Origin: Arcobacter caeni
GTDB lineage: Bacteria; Campylobacterota; Campylobacteria; Campylobacterales; Arcobacteraceae
Length of the DNA stretch: 64,000 nt
Assembly: GCF_003063245.1 (NCBI RefSeq)
Contig: NZ_MUXE01000004.1
Span: forward strand, 147,193-211,192
Reading direction: 5' to 3'
Below, piece by piece: positions 1-9,141 of the stretch (position 1 is the first letter of the stretch; each line of letters opens with the position of its first letter). The translations under genes and the position numbers were made by a program. The notes under the pieces were generated by a model. It did no database searches. It was given only the letters and a program-made list of their open reading frames with translations, and had not been told where the DNA came from.

Positions 1-417
1 AATACTTGTTATTCGCTAGAGAAAATTAATGTAGAATTTTATGATGAAGAAACTTTGTATATAGAGTTTTTAGGTGAAGATTCAGCTTTATTAATTGGAA
101 AAGAAGGTTATAGATATAAAGCATTGTCTTATATCTTATTTAATTGGATAAATGAAAAATATGGTTTAATGTTAAGACTAGAAGTTGCACAATTTTTGAA
201 AAATCAAGAAGAAGCAATTTATACATATCTTGAACCTATTATTGAAATTATTAAAGAAAAAGGTACTTTTAAAACAAAACCTTTAGATGGTATCTTAGTT
301 CATATTGCATTAAAAAAATTAAGAGATGAATTTCCTGATAAATATGTTGCAGTAAAAACAAATATCAGAGGCGATAAATATGTACTTGTAAATGAGTATA
401 GAGCAAGAGAAATTTAA
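1..417 (+). CDS. jag: Jag/SpoIIIJ-associated-type RNA-binding protein (5' truncated by window edge)
   Basis: The frame is open from base 1 with no convincing start codon, so the gene begins upstream of the window; the first in-frame start-like codon, a TTG at 55, falls inside the conserved region and is not a believable start. The visible part contains a KH-type loop (IGKEGYRY) followed by a basic C-terminal segment like the R3H region of Jag proteins. Members of the family are single-stranded nucleic acid binders linked genetically to YidC and envelope growth. Its place two bases upstream of mnmE matches the usual yidC-jag-mnmE order, which supports the call. The exact RNA target is not known from sequence. 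Confidence 0.75.
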   Translation, partial: NTCYSLEKINVEFYDEETLYIEFLGEDSALLIGKEGYRYKALSYILFNWINEKYGLMLRLEVAQFLKNQEEAIYTYLEPIIEIIKEKGTFKTKPLDGILVHIALKKLRDEFPDKYVAVKTNIRGDKYVLVNEYRAREI

Positions 418-419
418 TC

Positions 420-1760
420 TTGTTTGATGATGCTACAATAGTTGCAATTGCAACGGCCAATGGAATTGGTTCTATTTCAATAGTTAGAATTTCTGGAGCA
501 AATGCTCTTGAAATTGCTACTAAAATTTCAAAAAAAACAACTTTTTTACCAAGACTCGCAACACTTTCATCTTTATATGATATTAATAATGAAGTAATAG
601 ATGAAGCTTTGGTTATATATTTCAAAGCACCTTTTTCTTTTACAGGTGAAGATGTAATTGAATTTCAATGTCATGGTGGAGTTGCTATTGCTAATATGCT
701 TGTAAATGAAGCATTAAAAAGAGGCGCTAGAATTGCAAATCCAGGTGAGTTTTCAAAACGAGCTTTTTTTAATAATAAAATAGATTTAACAAAAGCTGAA
801 GCAATCTCTAAAATAATTGAAGCAAGAAGTGAAGATGCTGTTAAATTATTAGCAAGACAATTAAAAGGTGAATTAACTAATTTTGTAAATGAAATAAGAG
901 AAGATTTACTTTTTATGTTAGCTTATACAGAAGTTTCTATTGATTATGCAGAGGATGATTTACCAAGTGATATTTTTGCACAAATAAAAAGTAAAATGGA
1001 AAAAATAATTGTAAAACTTACAAATACTTTAGATGCAAGTCGTAGACGAGAGGGAATGATTGAGGGTTTTAAAGTGGCAATCATTGGAAAACCAAATGTT
1101 GGGAAATCTTCACTATTAAATAAACTTCTTAACTACGATAGAGCAATTATTTCAGATATTGCAGGAACTACAAGAGATACGATTGAAGAGTCTGTTAAAA
1201 TTGGAACGCATATTATAAAAATAGTTGATACAGCTGGAATTAGAGATGCAAGTGATATTATAGAAAAAATTGGAATTGAAAAATCTATTCAAGCTATAAA
1301 TGAAGCTGATATTGTGATTGCATTATTTGATAATGGTAAAGTTTGTGATGATGAAGATAAAAAAATAATCGAATTAATAGAAGAAAATTTACATAAAGAG
1401 ATTATAAAAGTTTTAAATAAATCTGATTTACAAAATAAATTTGACAAAACAAAAATAGAAAATTTTATTAAATTATCAACAAAAGATGATATAAATCCAT
1501 TAGTAAAAAAAATCGAGTTGATTTTAGATTCCAATACACATAGTGATGAGATGACTTTGATTTCAAAAAGACAAATACTATCTGTTGAAAATACGCTTTA
1601 TAGTATAAATTTATCAAAAAATCCACTAGAAACTGGGGAATTGGAATTTTTTGCACATTATATTACTGAAGCATTGGAGCAAATTTCATCAATTACAAGA
1701 CCTTATGAAAATGATCAAATGTTAGATGTAATGTTTGGTGAGTTTTGTTTAGGTAAATAA
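420..1760 (+). CDS. mnmE: tRNA modification GTPase MnmE
   Basis: MnmE acts with MnmG to add the carboxymethylaminomethyl group to U34 of certain tRNAs, using GTP, tetrahydrofolate and FAD. The 446-residue product has the normal family length. It shows the N-terminal folate-binding domain, a central helical domain, an inserted G domain with the P-loop GKPNVGKSS near residues 222-230, the switch motif DTAG and NKSD, and the diagnostic C-terminal Cys-x-Gly-Lys ending (FCLGK) with the catalytic cysteine. The start is a TTG two bases after the jag stop, consistent with translational coupling in the jag-mnmE operon; the next residues match the usual DTIVAIAT-type start of the family. Confidence 0.96.
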   Translation: MFDDATIVAIATANGIGSISIVRISGANALEIATKISKKTTFLPRLATLSSLYDINNEVIDEALVIYFKAPFSFTGEDVIEFQCHGGVAIANMLVNEALKRGARIANPGEFSKRAFFNNKIDLTKAEAISKIIEARSEDAVKLLARQLKGELTNFVNEIREDLLFMLAYTEVSIDYAEDDLPSDIFAQIKSKMEKIIVKLTNTLDASRRREGMIEGFKVAIIGKPNVGKSSLLNKLLNYDRAIISDIAGTTRDTIEESVKIGTHIIKIVDTAGIRDASDIIEKIGIEKSIQAINEADIVIALFDNGKVCDDEDKKIIELIEENLHKEIIKVLNKSDLQNKFDKTKIENFIKLSTKDDINPLVKKIELILDSNTHSDEMTLISKRQILSVENTLYSINLSKNPLETGELEFFAHYITEALEQISSITRPYENDQMLDVMFGEFCLGK

Positions 1761-1776
1761 TTTATAAGGAATGACA

Positions 1777-2199
1777 ATGAAAAAATATTTTGTATTAATT
1801 TTAATATTTATAAGTTTTGGTATTACAAATTTATTAGCAGATCAATGGGATGGCTTTTTTAAAGCAACAGGATTTCCTCGAAAAGTAGTTGATAATGGTT
1901 CGATTGTAAGTGGAAAAATTTATGATGCAGCTGTTACATATCAAATTTTTAATAATGATGGAATTAAAGGAAATTTTGAAAATAGTGATAGTGCAAAAGT
2001 TACAATTACTAATAAAAAAGGGAAAGTAATTTCTACAAAGAAATTTATGACAGTAATTGAATTGAGAACTTGGGCAAGAGAAAATTTTACAGATATTTTT
2101 AGTTCAATAATTGGAGATAATCCTCAAATAACATCAGAAAATATAAAAGAATTAACTCAACTAGCTTCAGTTATACTTTTAAATAAAAATTTAGATTAA
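1777..2199 (+). CDS. Small secreted protein of unknown function
   Basis: The predicted product of 140 residues begins with MKK and a hydrophobic stretch ending at LLA-D, a clear Sec signal peptide, so the mature protein should be periplasmic. I do not recognise the family; the mature part has alternating polar and hydrophobic strands and no cysteines or metal motifs. I chose the ATG at 1777 rather than the ATG two codons upstream at 1771, because the ribosome binding site AAGGA abuts 1771 and is correctly spaced only for 1777. It follows mnmE by 16 bases and is probably cotranscribed. Its stop codon lies in a perfect hairpin shared with the convergent phosphatase gene. Confidence 0.7.
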   Translation: MKKYFVLILIFISFGITNLLADQWDGFFKATGFPRKVVDNGSIVSGKIYDAAVTYQIFNNDGIKGNFENSDSAKVTITNKKGKVISTKKFMTVIELRTWARENFTDIFSSIIGDNPQITSENIKELTQLASVILLNKNLD

Positions 2200-2227
2200 A
2201 TAATAAAGTTTAAAAACTTTATTATTT
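2198..2227. terminator. Perfect 14-bp palindrome spanning two convergent stop codons
   Basis: AAATAATAAAGTTT at 2198-2211 and its exact complement at 2214-2227 are separated by two bases. The stem contains the last bases of the secreted-protein stop codon on the + strand and the whole stop codon of the phosphatase gene on the - strand, so it can serve as a bidirectional terminator. Confidence 0.7.
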
Positions 2228-2704
2228 ATTTGGATAATCATAGCAAACTAATTTTGCATTCTCTTTGCAAATATCAATCCACGAATTACAATCAAACTCG
2301 ATTTCCATAATTGCACCCATTTGAAATTTTTCCTTAAATCCAACAAGTGTAATTGCAAGTGCTGTTAATGATGGATTATGTCCTACTAAAAGTACTGAAT
2401 CAACAGTATCAAAAGTATAACTTATGGTTTCTAATAACTCATTAACAAAAGCCATATATAAAACTTCATTTAACATTATAGTTTTATTATATTTTAACGC
2501 TTCTGCAAATATATCAGCAGTTTTTTTTGTTCTTGCTGCTGGACTTGCAACTATTAAATCAATTGGTAGATTTTTTAATGCAAAATTCTTTGCCATATTT
2601 TGTGCTTCTTGGATTCCCTCAGGACTTAATTCCCTATCATAATCATCTTGTTCTAATAGTTCATTCTCTTTTTGTGCATGTCTAACAATATAAAGTTTTT
2701 TCAT
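2222..2704 (-). CDS. SixA-like histidine phosphatase family protein
   Basis: A 160-residue member of the histidine phosphatase (phosphoglycerate-mutase-like) superfamily. The RHG-type catalytic motif is VRHAQKE with the nucleophilic His at residue 9; the second catalytic His is in the LVGHNPS motif. Small single-domain members resemble SixA, which removes phosphate from phosphohistidine in Hpt domains or PTS components, but the substrate cannot be assigned here. It is transcribed against the preceding gene and away from the 5'-nucleotidase, so it is probably monocistronic. Confidence 0.75.
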   Translation of the reverse strand: MKKLYIVRHAQKENELLEQDDYDRELSPEGIQEAQNMAKNFALKNLPIDLIVASPAARTKKTADIFAEALKYNKTIMLNEVLYMAFVNELLETISYTFDTVDSVLLVGHNPSLTALAITLVGFKEKFQMGAIMEIEFDCNSWIDICKENAKLVCYDYPNK

Positions 2705-2811
2705 TTTTCCTCTAAATTTATAAATAATAAGTTATTTTAAGTTATTTTTACTTTTCTTTATATAAAATCTATATAAATTTAGTTATTTTGTGAATATAAA
2801 GGTAAAAAATT

Positions 2812-3726
2812 TTGGGATACGATTTAAATAAAAAACTAGTAATTGCAATTTCTTCAAGAGCATTATTTAATCTTGAAGATGAAAATAAAATTTTTGAAGA
2901 AAAAGGTATTGATGAATATTATAAATATCAAATAGAAAATGAAGATTTATTACCCAAAAAGGGAACAGGTTTTAGACTTGTAAAAAATCTTTTAAGAATA
3001 AATGATGATTTTCCTAATGATAAACAAGTTGAAGTAATAATTATGTCAAGGAATAATTCAGCCACGAGTCTGCGAATTACAAAATCAATAGAAAAATATA
3101 AACTTGATATTCAAAGATCTGCTTGGAGTGGAGGAAGTGATATTTCTAAATATTTAATACCTTTTAAAGTTGATTTATTTTTATCGGCAAATGAACAAGA
3201 TGTTCAAGATGCAATAAATGAGGGAATCGCTGCTGCTAGAATTTTACCTTATGATGAATTAGATGATGAAAATTCAAATCAAGTTAAAATTGCTTTTGAT
3301 GGGGATGCTGTATTATTCTCAGAAGAATCTGAAATTATTTATAAAACTCAAGGCTTAGAAGCATTTTTAAAATATGAAAAACAAAATGCATTAAATGCCA
3401 TGAAAAATGGACCTTTTGCACAACTTCTGAAACTTATTTCAAATATTCAAGAAAAATATCCACAAGAACAAACTCCAATTAGGACAGCTTTAATAACTGC
3501 TAGAAATTCACCTGCTCATGAAAGAGTAATTAGGACTTTATCACAATGGAATGTACGGCTTGATGAAGCTTTTTTCTTAGGTGGAGTTGATAAATACGAA
3601 GTAGTAAGAGCTTTTGGCGCTGATATATTTTTTGATGATCAAGATGTACATTTGGAAAGTACATCAAAAGTTACTCCAAGTGCTAAAGTTCCATATAAAA
3701 AAGAATCTATTTTGAACAATATTTAG
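2812..3726 (+). CDS. 5'-nucleotidase (cytosolic 5'-nucleotidase I family)
   Basis: The 304-residue protein resembles the cN-I type 5'-nucleotidase family, which hydrolyses nucleoside monophosphates in the cytosol. It starts with the VIAISSRALF region and contains two internally similar halves with phrases such as ISSRALF, MSRNNSATSLRI, LSANEQDV and AFDGDAVLF, the last being a HAD-like acidic motif. The start is a TTG at 2812, nine bases after an AAAGG sequence; no ATG fits. An AT-rich region with TATATAA-like sequences upstream probably carries its own promoter. Substrate specificity is inferred from the family only. Confidence 0.75.
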   Translation: MGYDLNKKLVIAISSRALFNLEDENKIFEEKGIDEYYKYQIENEDLLPKKGTGFRLVKNLLRINDDFPNDKQVEVIIMSRNNSATSLRITKSIEKYKLDIQRSAWSGGSDISKYLIPFKVDLFLSANEQDVQDAINEGIAAARILPYDELDDENSNQVKIAFDGDAVLFSEESEIIYKTQGLEAFLKYEKQNALNAMKNGPFAQLLKLISNIQEKYPQEQTPIRTALITARNSPAHERVIRTLSQWNVRLDEAFFLGGVDKYEVVRAFGADIFFDDQDVHLESTSKVTPSAKVPYKKESILNNI

Positions 3727-3781
3727 TTTAATTTTTATTAACTAATGTTTGTTAAAATACAAAAAAATTTAGGAGGATTAA

Positions 3782-4633
3782 ATGGAACAAATTAAAACAG
3801 TTTTTTTACTTACATTCCTTACGGTTTTATTTGTATTTATAGGTTACTCTTTTGGTGGAACAACAGGAATGTTAATTGCCTTTTTAGCAGCTGGTGGAAT
3901 GAATTTTTATGCCTATTATTATTCAGACCAACAAGTTTTAAAACATTATGATGCAACACTTCTTGAAGATTCAAGACATCCAGTTTATAAAATTACTCAA
4001 AAGTTAACTTTAAAAGCAGGGCTTCCTATGCCAAAAATTTATTTGATTCCTGATCATACTCCAAATGCTTTTGCAACAGGAAGAAACTATGAACACGCTG
4101 CAGTTGCAGTTACTATGGGTTTATATGAGATGTTAAATGAAAAAGAACTTGAAGGAGTAATTGCCCATGAATTATCTCACATAAAACATTATGATATTTT
4201 AATTGGAACTATTGCTGCAGTGTTTGCAGGAGCAATTGCAATGATTGCAAATATGATGCAATTTGGAGCTATGTTTGGTGGAAATAATAATAAACAAGGA
4301 ACAAACCCGATTATGATGATTGTTATGGCTATATTATTGCCACTTGCAGCTTCAATTATTCAAATGACAGTTAGTAGAAGTAGAGAATATATGGCTGATG
4401 AGGGTTCTGCTAGAATGACTGGAAATCCAGCTGGTTTACAATCAGCACTAACAAAGTTGGAAAATTATGCAAGAAGTGGACATCAAATTCATAATGCAAC
4501 GGAACAAACAGCACATATGTTTATTATTAATCCATTTTCAGGTTTTAAGTCTACACTTGGGAATTTATTTAGAACACATCCTACCACAGAAGATAGGATT
4601 TCAAGGCTTGAAGAGTTAAAAAAAGAGATTTGA
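3782..4633 (+). CDS. htpX: Membrane zinc metalloprotease HtpX (M48)
   Basis: HtpX is an inner-membrane zinc protease for quality control of misfolded membrane proteins. The 283 residues fit the family. Two N-terminal membrane segments are followed by the zinc site HELSHIKH, with His129, Glu130 and His133, then two more hydrophobic segments and the downstream SREYMADE motif holding the third zinc ligand. The Shine-Dalgarno sequence TTAGGAGG just before the ATG at 3782 is one of the strongest in the window. A TAAAAT -10-like element lies in the 55-base upstream gap. Confidence 0.96.
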   Translation: MEQIKTVFLLTFLTVLFVFIGYSFGGTTGMLIAFLAAGGMNFYAYYYSDQQVLKHYDATLLEDSRHPVYKITQKLTLKAGLPMPKIYLIPDHTPNAFATGRNYEHAAVAVTMGLYEMLNEKELEGVIAHELSHIKHYDILIGTIAAVFAGAIAMIANMMQFGAMFGGNNNKQGTNPIMMIVMAILLPLAASIIQMTVSRSREYMADEGSARMTGNPAGLQSALTKLENYARSGHQIHNATEQTAHMFIINPFSGFKSTLGNLFRTHPTTEDRISRLEELKKEI

Positions 4634-4659
4634 AGATGTAGGAATAATGTATTATTTGA

Positions 4660-4665
4660 TATAAT
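4660..4665 (+). promoter_or_regulatory. Extended -10 promoter of the lipoprotein gene
   Basis: TTTGATATAAT gives a TGn-TATAAT extended -10 in T-rich surroundings, the usual housekeeping promoter form in Campylobacterota. Transcription would begin near 4672, giving a ~36-base leader with the ribosome site AAAGGAAA before the ATG at 4708. Confidence 0.65.
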
Positions 4666-4707
4666 ATATGAAATTAAACGCGATACAAAATATAAAGGAA
4701 ATTAGAT

Positions 4708-5205
4708 ATGATAAAAATTATTTCATCAGTAGTAGCAGTAGGATTTTTAATTGCTGGATGTGCTTCAAAACAAGTGGATACAGGACCAAAATATAGTATT
4801 GATATAATCAAAAAAAATAGTGAATATATTATAAAACCTTTACAATATACATCTGCAAAATTAATTTCAGGTATCAAAAGTTTAAATAATGATTCAACAC
4901 CTATTATTTTAGGAACAGATAATTGTAGAATTTTAGGAGAAGCAAAATCAGTAGATAAATATGTTGCAAATACAAAAATTTTAAAAGTTAATTGTACTAT
5001 TGATGGTGAAGAGTATGAATCAAGAGATATAAAAGCTTGGTTAATGAAAGATAATTATGTAGGAATTGATTTATCTAAAAAAGAAGTTGATAAAAGAGAT
5101 GATCAAAAAATAAATGAAACTGATAATAAACAAAGTTTATATGGTTTAAATCCAGGTCAAGAAGTAAAGATTTTTATTGAAGAAGGTTCTTTAACAAAAA
5201 TTTAA
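4708..5205 (+). CDS. Lipoprotein of unknown function
   Basis: The 165-residue product starts with a lipoprotein signal peptide whose lipobox (LIAGC) puts the lipidated cysteine at residue 18. I do not recognise the mature part, which contains two conserved-looking cysteines (DNCRIL and KVNCTID) that could form a disulfide, and a charged C-terminal linker. It has its own extended -10 promoter just upstream and stands alone between htpX and dacA. An envelope role is inferred only from the lipobox. Confidence 0.75.
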   Translation: MIKIISSVVAVGFLIAGCASKQVDTGPKYSIDIIKKNSEYIIKPLQYTSAKLISGIKSLNNDSTPIILGTDNCRILGEAKSVDKYVANTKILKVNCTIDGEEYESRDIKAWLMKDNYVGIDLSKKEVDKRDDQKINETDNKQSLYGLNPGQEVKIFIEEGSLTKI

Positions 5206-5299
5206 TATTAGTTTTAGTTATTGTAAAATTGTAACAGTAAGTTATAAGATATTTTTTAGCATTTTTTTATCAAATGTAATTTCCAAATTAGGTTGTATT

Positions 5300-6103
5300 A
5301 TGAGATTTTTTTTAGCAGTTTTATGTTTTATGTTTATTCCAACTTTGGTATTTTCAGATAGTTCAGAAGTTTTTCATAAAATTGAAAAAGATTTAGATTC
5401 TATAATTATTAAGGATTTAAATAAAAAAAGATTGATATTTACAAAAGGTGAAAATCAAAGATTGAGTCCAGCTAGTTTAACTAAAATTATGACTGCAATA
5501 CTTGCAATTGAAAGTGGAAATATGAACAGTGTTGTTACAATTACACCTGAAATGAAAAAAGTTGAACCTACTATTGCAAATTTTCAAGTTGGTGAAAAAT
5601 TTTATTTAAAAGATTTAGTACATGCTGCTTTGATTAGATCTGCTAATGATGCAGCAAATTCTATTGCAATTTATTTAGGAAAAGGAAATAAACAATTATT
5701 TGTAAATATGATGAATATTAAAGCAAAACAATTAGGTATGACAAATACTAATTTTACAAATCCTTGTGGTTTTGATGCTGGAAATCATAGATCTACAGCT
5801 AGAGATTTATTAGTTCTTACAGAATATGCAATAAAAAATCCAACTTTTAATTCTATTGTAAAACTAGATAAATATTCTTTTTCTGCATTAAATACAAATA
5901 AAAAATATTTTTTCACAACAAGTAATAAACTTTTAAAAGATGAGCCATATATTATTGGTGTTAAAACAGGATATACAAATAAAGCAGGAGCTTGTTTAAT
6001 TGCTAGAGCTAAAAAAGGTAATCAAGATATTTTGATGGTTATGTTAAATGCTCACAATAGATGGCCAAATGCTAAAAAAGCTTTAGATTCAATTATGAAT
6101 TAA
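5300..6103 (+). CDS. D-alanyl-D-alanine carboxypeptidase (penicillin-binding protein 5 type, S11)
   Basis: A periplasmic peptidoglycan carboxypeptidase that trims the terminal D-Ala of the pentapeptide stem. The signal peptide ends near FSDSS. All three active-site motifs are present: SLTK (from SPASLTKIMTA) with the acylating Ser, SAN (SANDAANS), and KTG (VKTGYTNKAG). At 267 residues it is shorter than PBP5 (about 400) and lacks the C-terminal beta domain and amphipathic membrane anchor, so it is likely a soluble or loosely attached single-domain S11 enzyme. It is convergent with aroC, separated by a bidirectional terminator. Confidence 0.88.
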   Translation: MRFFLAVLCFMFIPTLVFSDSSEVFHKIEKDLDSIIIKDLNKKRLIFTKGENQRLSPASLTKIMTAILAIESGNMNSVVTITPEMKKVEPTIANFQVGEKFYLKDLVHAALIRSANDAANSIAIYLGKGNKQLFVNMMNIKAKQLGMTNTNFTNPCGFDAGNHRSTARDLLVLTEYAIKNPTFNSIVKLDKYSFSALNTNKKYFFTTSNKLLKDEPYIIGVKTGYTNKAGACLIARAKKGNQDILMVMLNAHNRWPNAKKALDSIMN

Positions 6104-6114
6104 AAGAAATAAAA

Positions 6115-6145
6115 AAAAGCAACCCTTGACCAAAGAGTTGCTTTT
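6115..6145. terminator. Bidirectional terminator between dacA-type gene and aroC
   Basis: AAAAGCAAC at 6115-6123 pairs with GTTGCTTTT at 6137-6145, with partial pairing inside. The A-run before and T-run after the stem make it usable from both sides for the convergent genes. Confidence 0.8.
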
Positions 6146-6182
6146 AAGTTGAAAGTATATATAAAAAACTTTAAATGAATCT

Positions 6183-7259
6183 TTATTTTGAGTAAACTTT
6201 CTTTACATTTTCCATTTTAGAAGACATATTTAGTAAAACCATATCTGCAAGTACTAAAGCCATCATAGATTCAGCAACAACACTTCCTCTTACAGCCACA
6301 CAAGGGTCATGTCGTCCTTTTAATTGACAATTTACTTCATCATTGTGAATATCTACTGTTTCTTGTTCTATGAAGATAGAAGGTGTAGCTTTGAAATAAA
6401 CTTTTACATTTATATCATCCCCATTTGAAATTCCACCTAATATTCCTCCACTATGATTTGTCTTAAATCCATCTTTTCTTATTTGGTCATTATTATTATA
6501 ACCTTTTACTTTTGATGCTAAAATACCATCACCAATTTCTACAGCTTTTACAGCATTTATGCTCATCATAGCATTTGCTATTTGAGAATCTAGTTTAAAA
6601 TATAATGGTTCACCAAGTCCAATTGGAGCATTCTGAACATTTATTAAAGCAACTCCACCTACACTATTGTGAGAGTTTTTTGCTTCTAAAATTGCATCTT
6701 TTTGAGCTTGTTCACTTTCAAAATCTAATGAGAAAATTTCAGATTCGCTAACTTTTGAAAAATCATAATTATTAGCTTTTATTCCATTTATTTCACAGAT
6801 ACCACTTTGAACTTTTATTCCGAGTTCATTAAGCATTAGTTTTGCGATTGCACCAGCTGCTACTCTTGCTGCTGTTTCTCTTGCACTACTTCTTCCTCCA
6901 CCTCTATAATCTCTAATTCCATATTTATTAAAATAAGTAAAATCAGCATGACCTGGTCTAAATAAATCTTTTACATTTGAATAATCACTACTTTTTTGAT
7001 TTTCATTAAAAATAATCATTGAAATTGAAGTTCCAGTTGTAAATCCCTCAAAAACTCCTGAAAGAATTTCTACTACATCACCTTCTTTTCTAGCTGTTGC
7101 ATATTTGTTTTGTCCAGGTTTTCTTCTATTCATTTCATTTTGAATAAACTCTTCATCTATTTTTATACCAGCTGGAACTCCATCAACAATACAACCAAGT
7201 GCTTTTCCATGTGATTCACCAAAAGTTGTAAATCTAAATCTATGTCCAAATGTATTCAT
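6183..7259 (-). CDS. aroC: Chorismate synthase
   Basis: AroC converts 5-enolpyruvylshikimate-3-phosphate to chorismate with reduced FMN, the last shared step of aromatic amino-acid synthesis. The 358-residue product has the family signatures: [10 protein letters not shown] at the N-terminus, [10 protein letters not shown] with [14 protein letters not shown] in the middle, and the [13 protein letters not shown] segment. It lies four bases after the stop of rnc, so both are transcribed together from upstream of the TPR gene or from an internal promoter. Confidence 0.97.
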   Translation of the reverse strand: MNTFGHRFRFTTFGESHGKALGCIVDGVPAGIKIDEEFIQNEMNRRKPGQNKYATARKEGDVVEILSGVFEGFTTGTSISMIIFNENQKSSDYSNVKDLFRPGHADFTYFNKYGIRDYRGGGRSSARETAARVAAGAIAKLMLNELGIKVQSGICEINGIKANNYDFSKVSESEIFSLDFESEQAQKDAILEAKNSHNSVGGVALINVQNAPIGLGEPLYFKLDSQIANAMMSINAVKAVEIGDGILASKVKGYNNNDQIRKDGFKTNHSGGILGGISNGDDINVKVYFKATPSIFIEQETVDIHNDEVNCQLKGRHDPCVAVRGSVVAESMMALVLADMVLLNMSSKMENVKKVYSK

Positions 7260-7263
7260 ATAA

Positions 7264-7938
7264 TTACTCTGCTTTTAATTTTTCTATCGCTATTTTTGCA
7301 ACGGCTTGTTGTGCTAATTTTTTACTTTTTCCATTTGCACTACCATAATTAACACCATCAATCCAGATTGATACTTCAAACTCTTTTTTATGATCAGGAC
7401 CATAAGAACCTTCAATTTTATATTCAGGAATTGAAGCAAATTGTGCTTGAGTTATCTCTTGTAGTGCTGTTTTGTAATCGCTAAATAAAACATCAAGATT
7501 TATTTTGTCATAAGATTTTTCAAGTAAATCTAAAATAATAGGTTTTAAAATTTCTAAACCAGATTCTAAATAAATAGCACCCATAATTGCTTCAAATGCA
7601 TCTGATAATATTGAAGCTTTTGTTCTTCCTTTATTTCTTTCTTCTGCAGTTGAAATATAGATATAATCACCTAGTTTAATATCATTTGCAAGTCTTGTAA
7701 ATCCTGTTTCATTTACAAGTGATGCTCTTATTTTTGATAGTTCACCTTCATTTGATTTTGGAAATTTTGAAAATAGAAATTCGCCAACAATTAAGTTTAA
7801 AACAGCATCTCCTAAAAATTCTAATCTTTCGTTGTTGTAAGGTTTCTTATAACTTTTATGTGTAAGTGCTTCGATTATCAGGTCTTTGTCTTTAAACTGA
7901 TAATCCAAACACTTTTCTAATTTTGAATAATCACTCAT
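7264..7938 (-). CDS. rnc: Ribonuclease III
   Basis: RNase III cleaves double-stranded RNA, including rRNA precursors and hairpins in mRNA. The 224 residues comprise the endonuclease domain with the signature [11 protein letters not shown] and the second acidic cluster DAFEAIMGA, followed by a C-terminal double-stranded RNA-binding domain ending in the helix with [14 protein letters not shown]. It is placed immediately upstream of aroC, an arrangement that is common in the phylum. Confidence 0.96.
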   Translation of the reverse strand: MSDYSKLEKCLDYQFKDKDLIIEALTHKSYKKPYNNERLEFLGDAVLNLIVGEFLFSKFPKSNEGELSKIRASLVNETGFTRLANDIKLGDYIYISTAEERNKGRTKASILSDAFEAIMGAIYLESGLEILKPIILDLLEKSYDKINLDVLFSDYKTALQEITQAQFASIPEYKIEGSYGPDHKKEFEVSIWIDGVNYGSANGKSKKLAQQAVAKIAIEKLKAE

Positions 7939-8007
7939 ATATTTCCTTTTTTATTTTTTAAAGTCTTGCAAGTATATCACATCTTTTATTATGAAAGTGT
8001 TGTTGAA

Positions 8008-9057
8008 CTATTGTAAAGATTGATTAGAGGTATAAAATGATTTAGTTAGTCTATGTTTTACATCTAGAGTTAAAATATTATGACAATGAGGACATCTTGT
8101 ATCAAAAATAGGATAAGAATGTTTACACACAGTACAAACAAATTCAAAATCTAAAGAAGCTTTTATTTTATGTTCATGGGTATTTATTAAAATTAAAATA
8201 TCAAAATCAAAATCACTACTATGTTTTAAAGTATTTAAATATCCTTTGGCATTATATAGCTCAACTAAAAATTCATTTTGTGAAACTTTATCAAAATCAA
8301 TATCGTCAAAATTTAAATACCACATTAAATCAATATATTTTGCACAATTAAATTCTTTTATATGTTCCCAAAAAAATGTTTTATTAAATTGAATTAAAAA
8401 TGAAGCAAAAATTCTTTCGATTATTTTGTTCTCTTTGAAAATTTCATATAAAAGTTCAGTTCTTTTTTCATAAGAAAGAATAGAATCATTTAAAATTATC
8501 AATGAATCTAAATATATTGTATCAATACTTACATCCTTGTCTAGTTCTTCTAAACAAGCTGTTATCTCTTTTGCTTTTTGGAAATCTTTTAATTTCTCAT
8601 AAACTAATAAAAGATGATTTAAAGCATTTTTATTTCTTGATGAGAATTTTAAAATTCTTAAAAATATCTCTTTAGATCTTTGTAAAAAACCACCTTTAAA
8701 ATAAGTAGTTCCCAAAAGTTCAAGCAATTCTTCTTTTTTTACTCTATCATTTACATGTTCAAGAAGTGTTAAATAAACCGAAATTGCTTTATTATAATCA
8801 CCTTTATGTAAAAATGATGAAGCTAAAAGTAAAATTGAATCAAATGGCAAATTGTAAGTTTTGTATAAATGAACATAATCTTCTTCTTTTAATTTTCCAA
8901 GTTCAAATCGCAAAGATAGTTTCCTATAATCTTCCCTTGCTAATCTTTCTTTATAAATACTAAATGAATAAGTAACAAAAGATATTAAAAAAATTAGTGC
9001 AACAAGTAAGATGATTCCAAACAATGGATCTCTATATTCTAAAATTATATTATCCAA
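8008..9057 (-). CDS. Membrane-anchored TPR protein with C-terminal rubredoxin-like zinc site (LapB/YciM-like)
   Basis: The 349-residue protein has one N-terminal membrane segment (about residues 10-30), a region of tetratricopeptide repeats (SILLLASSFLHKGDYNKAI, KEELLELLGTTYFKGGFL and later helices), and a C-terminal metal-binding domain with CTVC and CPHC pairs. That order matches LapB (YciM), which in enterobacteria controls LpxC turnover and LPS assembly. Sequence identity to LapB looks low, so the LPS role is inference. It heads the TPR-rnc-aroC gene group and diverges from dnaG across an 84-base region. Confidence 0.65.
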   Translation of the reverse strand: MDNIILEYRDPLFGIILLVALIFLISFVTYSFSIYKERLAREDYRKLSLRFELGKLKEEDYVHLYKTYNLPFDSILLLASSFLHKGDYNKAISVYLTLLEHVNDRVKKEELLELLGTTYFKGGFLQRSKEIFLRILKFSSRNKNALNHLLLVYEKLKDFQKAKEITACLEELDKDVSIDTIYLDSLIILNDSILSYEKRTELLYEIFKENKIIERIFASFLIQFNKTFFWEHIKEFNCAKYIDLMWYLNFDDIDFDKVSQNEFLVELYNAKGYLNTLKHSSDFDFDILILINTHEHKIKASLDFEFVCTVCKHSYPIFDTRCPHCHNILTLDVKHRLTKSFYTSNQSLQ

Positions 9058-9129
9058 ATAAAAACCTCAATTATTTATATCGTAAGAGTTGAATACTAAC
9101 ATAAAAGTTCATATAAAATAATAAAAAGA

Positions 9130-9135
9130 TATAAT
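9130..9135 (+). promoter_or_regulatory. -10 element placed for a leaderless dnaG transcript
   Basis: TATAAT ends six bases before the dnaG ATG at 9142, so the transcription start would fall at or within a base of the start codon. No Shine-Dalgarno sequence is present between them. Confidence 0.55.
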
Positions 9136-9141
9136 CGATTT

